Of a stretch of DNA of 64,000 nt, positions 23,020 to 30,472 are shown in pieces. Numbering within the stretch: the first letter of the stretch is position 1; each line of letters begins with the position of its first letter. The notes beneath the pieces are model-generated. The model was given only the letters and a program-made list of their open reading frames with translations, was not told the origin of the DNA and did not search any database. The position numbers and the translations under genes are program-made. Origin of the DNA: Pseudoalteromonas rubra (GTDB lineage Bacteria > Pseudomonadota > Gammaproteobacteria > Enterobacterales > Alteromonadaceae); the NCBI RefSeq assembly GCF_000238295.3, contig NZ_AHCD03000044.1:992001-1056000 (forward strand). The letters run 5' to 3'.

Positions 23020-23095
23020 AGTATAATCAAAGCCCATTAGTGGGAATTGGCAGTAACGCTTAACCTGATTGGTATATCTGAGTGATAAGTTGGTA
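23020..23095 (-). promoter_or_regulatory. R-body regulon promoter P5 (ten-gene reb operon)
   Basis: On the minus strand: TACCAA (23095-23090), 15 bases, TACCAA (23074-23069), 16 bases, TGCCAA (23052-23047), 21 bases, -10 TATACT (23025-23020). This is the only member with three boxes. It lies about 95 bases before the first rebB and just after the end of the AraC-type regulator gene. Confidence 0.7.
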
Positions 23096-23155
23096 GATTT
23101 GTCGGTGCTTGTCAGTGCTGACAAGAGATATCATCAGCACCAGGCTCCTTGGGTG

Positions 23156-24382
23156 TTAGTGTTTAGTCCTCTGGTCACGGTAAACACCGGGGCTGACACC
23201 CACCACTGATTTAAATTTTCTGACAAAAAAGCTGAGATCAGAAAAGCCAACATCATCACACACCTCAGTTACCTGACTGTATGGATCTTCCCGCAACAGT
23301 GCCATTGCCGTTTTGATTCTGATCCGCAACAAAGTTTGTTTGAATGACTGACCTACGTAGCGTTTGAATAAAAATGACAGGTGAGAAGGGCTGACACACG
23401 CATAGCTGGCAACCTCGCTTAGGCTAAGTGGCTTTTTGAAATTTTCATCTATATATTCCAGCGCCCGGGCGAGCGCCGGGTGGGGTTTACTGGCCGCTTG
23501 CAATTGAATGACCGGGGCGGGATACAGATCTGAGTCTCGATGCTGAGACTCAAACACATGCGGGTCTTCGCAGGCCGTCAGAGATTGAATTAATGCGCTG
23601 AATTCATCATTTACTTGCTTTGCTGAGACGGGTTCCAGTGTCTCTGAGTATTGATTGTGTGCATCATTCATAGCGGGAAAGATCTTAACCAATGTTGGTT
23701 TGGTGATTTCCTGCTGATGACTCAAAAAAGACAGCTTATCCAGGCAACGCTTGAGTTGTTTTGCATTATGTGGCCAACAGTAGTTTGTCAGCAGCGCCAT
23801 GGCTTGTTCATCTATTTGAAGCTTTGCGATGTGCTGACAGGTTGATTTGTAGTGGTTGAATAACGCCGGTATGTCTTCCCGTCGCTGCGCCAGCGTGGGG
23901 ACACTCAGTTCAAGGCAGTGATAATGTAGCCAGTTTAAAAATGAACTTTGCTGTGTCTGTGTTAATGCTTGTTGATGCTTTTGTATTGTGGTTGACGTTA
24001 TCAGCCTCGGTGCCTGGGCATTGGTGTTGAGGTTAAGCCAGTAGTCTTTGATAGCTTCTGCCTGGTCATTATTTAGCGCATCTATGTTTTTCAGGTATAG
24101 CGTGCCCCTCAGTGATTGTGAAATAAGCGCATCCAGTTGTGTGGCTGCACACTTGTCATCCCAATGGTTCACACATGAAATTATCAGTGGCTGTGATTCG
24201 GTCTTGCCTATTTGATGCAGGTGACTGACTGCTAAATGTTTACCGCTGCCCGGCTGGCCAATGATATGGACTGGCAGATTACATTGAGCGAGCAGACTGA
24301 TTTGCTGTTTTAAACTAAAAAGAGCGTCACTACTGCCAATCCAGGGCTGTGTTTCGGGTGTTACCTTTAAAAGTGTGGACAT
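23156..24382 (-). CDS. AAA-AraC hybrid transcription regulator of the R-body island
   Basis: A 408-residue regulator. Residues about 15-235 look like a sigma-54-activator-type AAA domain: Walker A IIGQPGSGKH, a GTLYLKNIDAL strand in the Walker B position, and RREDIPALFNHY and WPHNAKQLKRCL in the C-terminal subdomain. The GAFTGA sigma-54 contact loop is absent and Walker B lacks its DE pair, so ATPase activity and sigma-54 contact are doubtful. Residues about 300-400 are a full AraC-type double helix-turn-helix (LSLSEVASYACVSPSHLSFLFKRYVG; VTEVCDDVGFSDLSFFVRKFKSVVGVSPGVYR). AraC proteins bind two direct repeats about 21 bp apart, which fits the TACCAA boxes. It is the best candidate activator of P1-P5. 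It lies next to P5. Confidence 0.88.
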   Translation of the reverse strand: MSTLLKVTPETQPWIGSSDALFSLKQQISLLAQCNLPVHIIGQPGSGKHLAVSHLHQIGKTESQPLIISCVNHWDDKCAATQLDALISQSLRGTLYLKNIDALNNDQAEAIKDYWLNLNTNAQAPRLITSTTIQKHQQALTQTQQSSFLNWLHYHCLELSVPTLAQRREDIPALFNHYKSTCQHIAKLQIDEQAMALLTNYCWPHNAKQLKRCLDKLSFLSHQQEITKPTLVKIFPAMNDAHNQYSETLEPVSAKQVNDEFSALIQSLTACEDPHVFESQHRDSDLYPAPVIQLQAASKPHPALARALEYIDENFKKPLSLSEVASYACVSPSHLSFLFKRYVGQSFKQTLLRIRIKTAMALLREDPYSQVTEVCDDVGFSDLSFFVRKFKSVVGVSPGVYRDQRTKH

Positions 24383-24409
24383 GGTATTTCCTTGTTTTCA
24401 GAGTGTATG

Positions 24410-24443
24410 AAAAACAGGCGCTTCCAGCGGGGGCAGGAAGCGC
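24410..24443 (-). terminator. Terminator between the two regulator genes
   Basis: GCGCTTCC (24418-24425) pairs perfectly with GGAAGCGC (24436-24443). On the minus strand CTGTTTTTC follows. It lies 50 bases past the XRE-AAA stop and 28 before the AAA-AraC start, so the AraC-type gene either relies on readthrough or has a promoter within the hairpin region. Confidence 0.8.
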
Positions 24444-24493
24444 ATGCCGTGTGGTCAAGGAAAATGTATTTTTTTATGTGCCCCGATATTGGG

Positions 24494-25916
24494 TCAGTTA
24501 CTGGTCACTTGATTCGGGCATTGATTGGGGTGGTGATGCCTGGGGTAGGTGTACCAGCTGAATTCACTGCGTGTTGTCTGGCTTTTCAGTGCTTCCTGAA
24601 CAAGCGGGTGCACAAAGCAAAAGTGATCATCACTTTGTTTAACCAGCCCGCTGCAGAGCATTTTGTGTAATACACATAACGGCGCACGGATTTTCTCATT
24701 GTCATTGAATTGTTGTAGTTGGTGCGTGTTGAAACACAGCCCGAGACTGGCTGCAAACTTAAGTGTACTGGCTACTTCACAGGGCATTGAGTTTAAGCAA
24801 GTACGGGCAAAGTGTTGTAATGTATCAGGCAGAGTGACAACGGGATCCAGATCAGATAAAAGTTGTTTCAGGAAATAGGGGTTTCCTTGCGCACGCGTTA
24901 TGGCATCGGCTGTCTGTTCTCTGTGTTTATCAGGCACTCTGCCCTGACAGAGTAACGTGTGATTGGCAATCTGCATCATGGTGTCCGGGTCTAACGGTTT
25001 AAGGATGATGGTGTGGGCATGGCTGAGCCATTTTGGTGGATGGATAAAGGCGTGTTTTTGCTGTGCCGAAATAATAAATGCGATAGCTTGTTGAGCGTCA
25101 CACGAGATGAATAAATGAATGAACTGGAGTGCATTGGCCGGTAAGTTGTGCGCACCGTCAATCATAACCGCTGAAACTCCTTTGTGGCGTGCATAAGCGA
25201 GCAGGTTCCGCGCAACCTGTTTATCTAATTGTTTAACTCGAGTACTGGATAACAGAGTAAGCGTATCCGTTTCGCTCTGAGTTAAACTGTTGCCTAGCCA
25301 TTGACGTAAGCGCAATGTGCAAAGTGCACTGCTGGCTATCAGGTCTATTTTTTGACGAATGTCATGGCTGGGGGTCGTATCATTGACAGACATGAGTGCT
25401 CTGATAAAAGACGGCACAGAGAAAGGGGATGGCGCGTTTTCAGTCGAAGCATCACATGAAAAAATAAGGCTGCATTTACCCGCTGTGGTCAGTTGTGTGG
25501 CAAAAGTAGTCAGTAAGCTGGTTTTCCCGGCGCCTGTCATCCCCTGTAAATAAAGCGTTTGCAACGCACCGCGGTTTAGCGCCAGGTTGAGCACAGAATG
25601 GAGGTGATTGAGCTCCCATTCTCTGCCGAAACAGGGATTGGGCATATCTTTTACTAAATGACGATAAATCCAGGGAGGCGCATCGGTATCGTTAATGAGT
25701 GTGTCAATACTGACCTGAAAGTAGTTGGCAAGGCTCTGTATAGTGCGACCGAGTACTTGTTTTCCCGCTTCAGCACGCTTTATTGTGGAAACCGAAACAG
25801 GCAGTCGTCTGTTACTGCACTCCTGGGCGAGTTTCTCCCGGCTAAGTGCTTTTTTTTCTCAGCAAACGCAGAGTTGTTTTATTTACTGCAATTCTTCCGT
25901 GGCTGGAAGTGTTCAT
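24494..25916 (-). CDS. XRE-HTH / AAA-ATPase regulator with frameshift at an A8 run
   Basis: Two frames join into one protein of about 470 residues. From ATG 25916 (AAAGGAG six bases upstream) frame 1 reads MNTSSHGRIAVNK... to LLRKKST and stops after 24 codons. The next frame carries ALSREKLAQEC, VSVSTIKRAEAGK, TIQSLANYFQVSIDTL, an XRE-type HTH, and runs without a stop into an ATPase domain: Walker A GMTGAGKTS, AVMIDGAHNL in the Walker B position, C-terminal helices as in ORC/MalT-type signalling ATPases. The switch falls in eight T's at 25850-25857 (A8 on the coding strand); seven A's would restore frame. If this is not a read error, the ATPase part may still start at ATG 25645. Candidate phase switch or slippage site. 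Upstream member of the regulator pair. Confidence 0.8.
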
Positions 25917-26253
25917 AGTTAGCTCCTTTGGCATGTACTTAATTATTACGACATTATTACTATCAAATTATTTACTACCCATGTCTTTAATTTTATTTTT
26001 ATGTTAATGGCTTTGGTATTACAAGTTATTACACCTATTTTTAGACCAACTATAGGTGGTTTGGCATTTTTGCATGCTGGTGCGTGCTCGCTAGGGCAAT
26101 TTAATTTGGGACCTTTGCCTGTTTTATGTGTTTTTTGCACGCGCTTTAACCGCAAATAAAAACGACATGTTTAAAGATTTTTAAATTTTCTTGATCTTTG
26201 TTTCACAAGGGTGCGTATTGCTCGATTGTTGACCACCTTTGATGGAGAAGAAC
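25917..26253. other. AT-rich intergenic region between divergent regulator and FAS1 gene
   Basis: This 337-base, strongly AT-rich gap separates the minus-strand XRE-AAA gene from the plus-strand lipoprotein gene. It contains one TTGGTA (26013-26018), without the TATAGT partner at the regulon spacing. Promoters for both genes must lie here, but none is clear. Confidence 0.4.
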
Positions 26254-28422
26254 GTGAAAGCACTGATAAAAATAATGTTTATAAGTACCCTGGCCTTGCT
26301 CGCGGCTTGTTCCGACGACGATAATGAAGTTGTCATTACGCCACCAGAAGAGAACTCTGTTTATGATGCTGCGAAGGCAGCAGGTAGTTTTAATACACTG
26401 GTAGCGGCGATTGACGCTGCGGGTCTGACGTCAACGCTAGACAATACCTCGAATACCTTCACTGTATTTGCACCGACTGATGCAGCCTTTGCTGTATTAG
26501 GCGAAGAGACCATCAATGGCCTGCTCGCAGACCCGGAAACCCTGAGCAAAATACTGACTTATCATGTCCTTGCGTCTGAAGTGAAAGCGGAAACAGCGCT
26601 TTCCTTAGCCGGGCAGACAACTGAAACTGTGAACGGCGCTAAGCTAGCCTTGTCGCTGTCGGGTGATAACCTGCTCATTAACACGGCAACGGTCACACAA
26701 ACTGACATCATGACAGACAATGGCGTGATCCATGTCATTGATGCCGTCTTAATGCCGCCCAGTGACGCAACATCAACAGCCAACATTGCACAGGTAGCGA
26801 CGCAGGCCGGCAATTTTACAACCCTTCTGAAAGCGGTCGAAACAGCAGGGTTGACCAGCGCACTCACTGGCAGTGACGAGCTGACCGTCTTTGCTCCAAC
26901 CGATGCCGCTTTTGCTGCATTGGGCACGGCAACCATAAACACCTTACTGGCCACCCCTGATGTGTTGGGCAGCATCCTCAAGCAGCATATTGTGGCGGGC
27001 AAAGTGGACTCTGTGACCGCTATGTCACTGAACGGCAAAAATGCCACTACGCTGGAGCAAAATCAGCAAAGCGTCGCGATTGATGCTGCAACTGATATGC
27101 TGAAATTTGCTGGTGTAACGGTAACGCAAACCGACATTCCGGCTTCTAACGGGGTGATTCATGTGCTGGATGCCGTGGTTGTTGGCGATATTAGCGTACC
27201 TGAATCTTTGGGCCTTATTCCTGAAGTAGCAGCGGGCGCTGGTTCATTTAACACTTTATTGAGTTTGGTAACCGCGACAGGGCTGGATGCAACCTTAGGC
27301 GATCCGACGACTAAGTTTACTGTCTTTGCACCCACTGATGCTGCCTTCGCAGCACTGGGTCAGGAAACGTTAGATGCGCTGGCCGCAGACACCGACAAGC
27401 TAAAAGACATTCTTCTTTATCATGTTGTTGCAGGGCAGAGTGTGATGTCAGATGCGGCAGCTGGTATTGCCTCATCTGCAGATAATATGGTGGCTATGGC
27501 AAATGCTGACAAAAGCGCTTTGAGCATAGTCGATAGCATGCTGTTTATTGATGATGCCGTTATTCGCACTGCTAATGTAAAAGCAGATAATGGCGTGATC
27601 CATGTGCTCGACAAAGTGATTATGCCACCTATGGATAAAATGGCTAGCGAAAAAACCATCGTGGATGTCGCGGTTGAAACGGATGACCTGTCAACCTTAG
27701 TTACGGCACTTCAGACGGCAAATCTGGTTGAAGCGCTATCCGATACCACTAAGCAGTTCACCGTTTTTGCGCCGACTAATCGCGCATTCCAGAAAATCCC
27801 GGCGGCAGATCTGACTGCCTTGTTGGCCAACCAGGCAGGTTTAACACAAGTGCTGACTCAGCATGTATTACCGCTGGAAGCATCGTCTTCACTGGCTTAC
27901 AGCCTGAACGGTAAGCAGGTCGAAACACTGGCGACCAATATGCTGGATCTCAAGGTGGTTGATTTTGTTGCAACGGCTAACACTGAGAACGACATGGTAG
28001 CTTATGATGCAACCAACCAAAGACTGGTATCTGGTGCCGGTGCAGCTATGGCAGGTAAAACATTGTACGTGTTCGACGATGATCTGACTTTCGCTAATAG
28101 CCAATGTGTTGATGCGTGCGCGACCAACTGGCCACCTGTGATTGCAACGCAGGAGCAGGTTGCGAATATTCCTGGTTTGTCATTGATCGCCAGATTGGAT
28201 GGCAGCATGCAGGCTGCCTATTTAGGTCGCCCACTGTATATGTTCGCACAAGACGCTAACCCGGGTGATGCAACAGGCCAGGGTGTTGGTGGCAAATGGT
28301 GGCAGTTGAGCTTACCCACGTCTGGTTTACAGGTTGAAGGTAGCAATATTACCCAGGTTGATATTTACACTGCGAATGGCGTGGTACACCTGATTGATAC
28401 CGTGATCACTGCGGTTGATTAA
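26254..28422 (+). CDS. Fasciclin (FAS1)-repeat lipoprotein with inserted lipoprotein_15-type domain
   Basis: A surface or periplasmic lipoprotein of about 722 residues. The GTG start is chosen because GGAG lies six bases upstream; the ATG at 26242 has none. It gives a compact signal peptide ending in the lipobox LLAAC. Four FAS1 domains follow, each with the D-A-A-x-x-A-G-x-F-x-T-L opening and the core FTVFAPTDAAF (FAPTNRAF in the fourth). FAS1 domains mediate adhesion. The fourth is interrupted, from about residue 590 to 680, by a segment with TLYVFDDDLTF, CVDACATNWPPV, GRPLYMFAQD and GKWWQLSLP, the signature of the PF03640/COG4315 secreted repeat. The FAS1 closing strand (ANGVVHLIDTVI) then resumes. 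A strong terminator follows. Confidence 0.9.
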   Translation: MKALIKIMFISTLALLAACSDDDNEVVITPPEENSVYDAAKAAGSFNTLVAAIDAAGLTSTLDNTSNTFTVFAPTDAAFAVLGEETINGLLADPETLSKILTYHVLASEVKAETALSLAGQTTETVNGAKLALSLSGDNLLINTATVTQTDIMTDNGVIHVIDAVLMPPSDATSTANIAQVATQAGNFTTLLKAVETAGLTSALTGSDELTVFAPTDAAFAALGTATINTLLATPDVLGSILKQHIVAGKVDSVTAMSLNGKNATTLEQNQQSVAIDAATDMLKFAGVTVTQTDIPASNGVIHVLDAVVVGDISVPESLGLIPEVAAGAGSFNTLLSLVTATGLDATLGDPTTKFTVFAPTDAAFAALGQETLDALAADTDKLKDILLYHVVAGQSVMSDAAAGIASSADNMVAMANADKSALSIVDSMLFIDDAVIRTANVKADNGVIHVLDKVIMPPMDKMASEKTIVDVAVETDDLSTLVTALQTANLVEALSDTTKQFTVFAPTNRAFQKIPAADLTALLANQAGLTQVLTQHVLPLEASSSLAYSLNGKQVETLATNMLDLKVVDFVATANTENDMVAYDATNQRLVSGAGAAMAGKTLYVFDDDLTFANSQCVDACATNWPPVIATQEQVANIPGLSLIARLDGSMQAAYLGRPLYMFAQDANPGDATGQGVGGKWWQLSLPTSGLQVEGSNITQVDIYTANGVVHLIDTVITAVD

Positions 28423-28452
28423 TTCCCTTCCTCACCTTTCCTATGAGGCTTT

Positions 28453-28483
28453 GGCGCAACGACCTTAATGTTGCGCCTTTTTT
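28453..28483 (+). terminator. Rho-independent terminator of the FAS1 gene
   Basis: GGCGCAAC (28453-28460) pairs perfectly with GTTGCGCC (28470-28477) over a 9-nt loop, followed by TTTTTT. It stands between two convergent genes, 30 bases past the FAS1 stop codon. Confidence 0.92.
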
Positions 28484-28492
28484 ATGTGGTGA

Positions 28493-29509
28493 TTATTCAT
28501 CAAGCGTCAGAACAATTCTGCCAGTGATGTCATTATTAAGCATGTTATCAAAGACTTCATTGATGGCTTCGAGTGGTTTGGTCTCAACAATGGCTTTTAC
28601 TTTACCTTCTGCTGCAAATTGCAGGCATTCAACCAGATCCTGGCGGGTACCGACGATACTGCCCACGACACTGACGCCTTTGAGCACAGTATCAAAAATG
28701 GGAATTGGCATTTCCTCTGGTGGCAGGCCAACCAGCACACACACTCCACCACGTTTAACGCTATGAAAAGAAGCCGTAAAAGCTGATTTAGAAACTGCTG
28801 TACATACTACCGCCTGAACGCCGCCAAGCTGTTCTTGTATCGTAGTAGCAGGATCTTGCTGTGTATAATCCACAACCATATCGGCACCCAGAGAGCGAGC
28901 CAGAGCAAGTTTATCGTCGCCACTGTCCACTGCCACGACATTGAGGCCCATAGCTTTGGCATATTGAATCGCCAGATGACCTAAACCGCCCGCACCAACA
29001 ATCGATACCCAGTCACCCGGTTTTGCTCCTGAAACTTTAAGTGCTTTGTAGGTTGTTACGCCTGCGCAGAACAAGGGAGCAGCTTCGACAAAGGGCACAT
29101 TTTCGGGGATTTTAACCACATAATTGGCGTCAGCTTTAGTAAATTGTGCATAACCGCCATCGACCGAATAGCCACTGTTTTGCTGCTGTGGACAGAGGTT
29201 TTCTTCTCCTTTTAAGCAGTGTTCGCAATGGCCACAGGCACTGTGCAGCCAGGGCACGCCAACTCTGTCTCCGAGGGACAAATGGGTCACATCGTCGGCC
29301 TTTGCCACGACAGTGCCCACGCCTTCATGACCTGGGATCAGGGGGAGTTTAGGCTTAACGGGCCAGTCCCCGTGACAGGCATGCAGATCTGTATGGCATA
29401 CACCACATGCAGCAATTTCAACCAGTACTGAACCTGGGGTCAATGATGGCTTGGGTACTGTCTGAATTTCTAAAGGTTGTTTAAATGCATGAACGAGCGC
29501 GGCTTTCAT
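28493..29509 (-). CDS. adhP: Zinc-dependent alcohol dehydrogenase, AdhP type
   Basis: A 338-residue medium-chain dehydrogenase that interconverts primary alcohols and aldehydes with NAD(H) in the cytosol. Catalytic zinc ligands are in CGVCHTD and GHEGVG. The structural zinc site is the four-Cys block CGHCEHCLKGEENLC. The Rossmann motif is GAGGLGHLA near residue 172, with a following acidic residue (AVDSGD) that favours NAD. Length and motif forms fit the propanol-preferring AdhP group. It is a single gene, convergent with the FAS1 gene and divergent from the NRPS operon, so unlikely to belong to either. Confidence 0.93.
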   Translation of the reverse strand: MKAALVHAFKQPLEIQTVPKPSLTPGSVLVEIAACGVCHTDLHACHGDWPVKPKLPLIPGHEGVGTVVAKADDVTHLSLGDRVGVPWLHSACGHCEHCLKGEENLCPQQQNSGYSVDGGYAQFTKADANYVVKIPENVPFVEAAPLFCAGVTTYKALKVSGAKPGDWVSIVGAGGLGHLAIQYAKAMGLNVVAVDSGDDKLALARSLGADMVVDYTQQDPATTIQEQLGGVQAVVCTAVSKSAFTASFHSVKRGGVCVLVGLPPEEMPIPIFDTVLKGVSVVGSIVGTRQDLVECLQFAAEGKVKAIVETKPLEAINEVFDNMLNNDITGRIVLTLDE

Positions 29510-30472
29510 AAGAGTCTCTCCTGAAGGTGTTAGCCACGAGTATAGAGATTTAAAACTGACATATTTTGATCCGGCGCAAACTCGCCAGCGACTGTGTATT
29601 CATTTTAGGTTCGTCACTGCGTCGCTAACTTTTGGTCAGAATGTAACGATTGTCATACACCCGGCTCAAGATATCTGTGCGTTTTCAAAAATAGCAACTA
29701 AACTTCATGCAAAATAGCAGCTTGTATTAACTTCCTGTGATTGATTGCTGGTTGCACAGAGGTTTGGGTGGTCCCTTTATGTGTACGTAAGCAACTGTAA
29801 TTTACCAAAGTAACCAGCTGCGTTAAATTTGTCATATAGCCTGCTTTGTCATTCATCGCTAATTATGTGGCGTTCAACGCAGGCAACACAAGGGGTGAGC
29901 GCTTACCCCGATTTAACACTCAATGTGCCGGTGGTTGCATATTTGTTAAATTTGTATTCTATTTTGCTTTATTTTTTAGTGCTTTGTGATAGCATCAGTA
30001 TGAAAACCACCGAACAGGAAACGTTTTAGCTGTTTATAAAATAGCTACATGCAGATAAAAACAACGTTAGGGAATGGTATTTTTAGTTCAGTAGTCGTCC
30101 CGCCAGATTAACACTAACAAAGAATTTGAACCTGATTTAATGCAGTGTGCTTTGGTTTATTTTATTACTAATCAAAGGCTTGCACTCTTCGGGTGTTAAA
30201 GGTGTAGTTGATTAGCAAGGCTTGCGGTTTTAAGCGGTTAGTTAACCTTTAAACCACAATGGCAGGGTGATACGACTTTGCGGTTATTAGTAACCACAGA
30301 GATCGTACTTTGTTATTGTGCTTATGTAATTAATTGGTTTTTTCCAATTTTACGGTTCAGACAACTGTGCTTAATACCAATCGTGGCGCTAGCTAATATC
30401 GCCCATGCTGGGCTATTGAGTCAGATGTTCTGATCAAAGGAACTTACTCAATAAACCTTGTATGGGTATGGC
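29510..30472 (+). other. Long regulatory region before the lipopeptide synthetase
   Basis: A 963-base gap with no convincing gene. It holds two related inverted repeats: GGTTA-GT-TAACC (30236-30247) and GGTTA-TTAG-TAACC (30282-30295). Both are preceded by GC and lie 46 bases apart. A third, AATTGG-T6-CCAATT, is at 30332-30349. These are candidate operators for the operon starting at 30473. The adhP promoter must lie at the low-coordinate end. No -35/-10 pair stands out. Confidence 0.4.

Noticed and set aside
23156..24382. Classical sigma-54 enhancer-binding protein
   Set aside because: The GAFTGA loop and Walker B acidic pair are absent and the DNA-binding domain is AraC-type rather than Fis-type; the reb promoters have sigma-70-like -10 boxes.
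26013..26018. A further TTGGTA upstream of the XRE-AAA gene as a sixth regulon site
   Set aside because: No TATAGT-like hexamer lies at the 21-base spacing and no second box lies 21 bases away, so it is kept out of the regulon.
29829..30029. Short 66-codon frame upstream of the synthetase
   Set aside because: No ribosome site, a TTG-type start, and composition unlike coding sequence.
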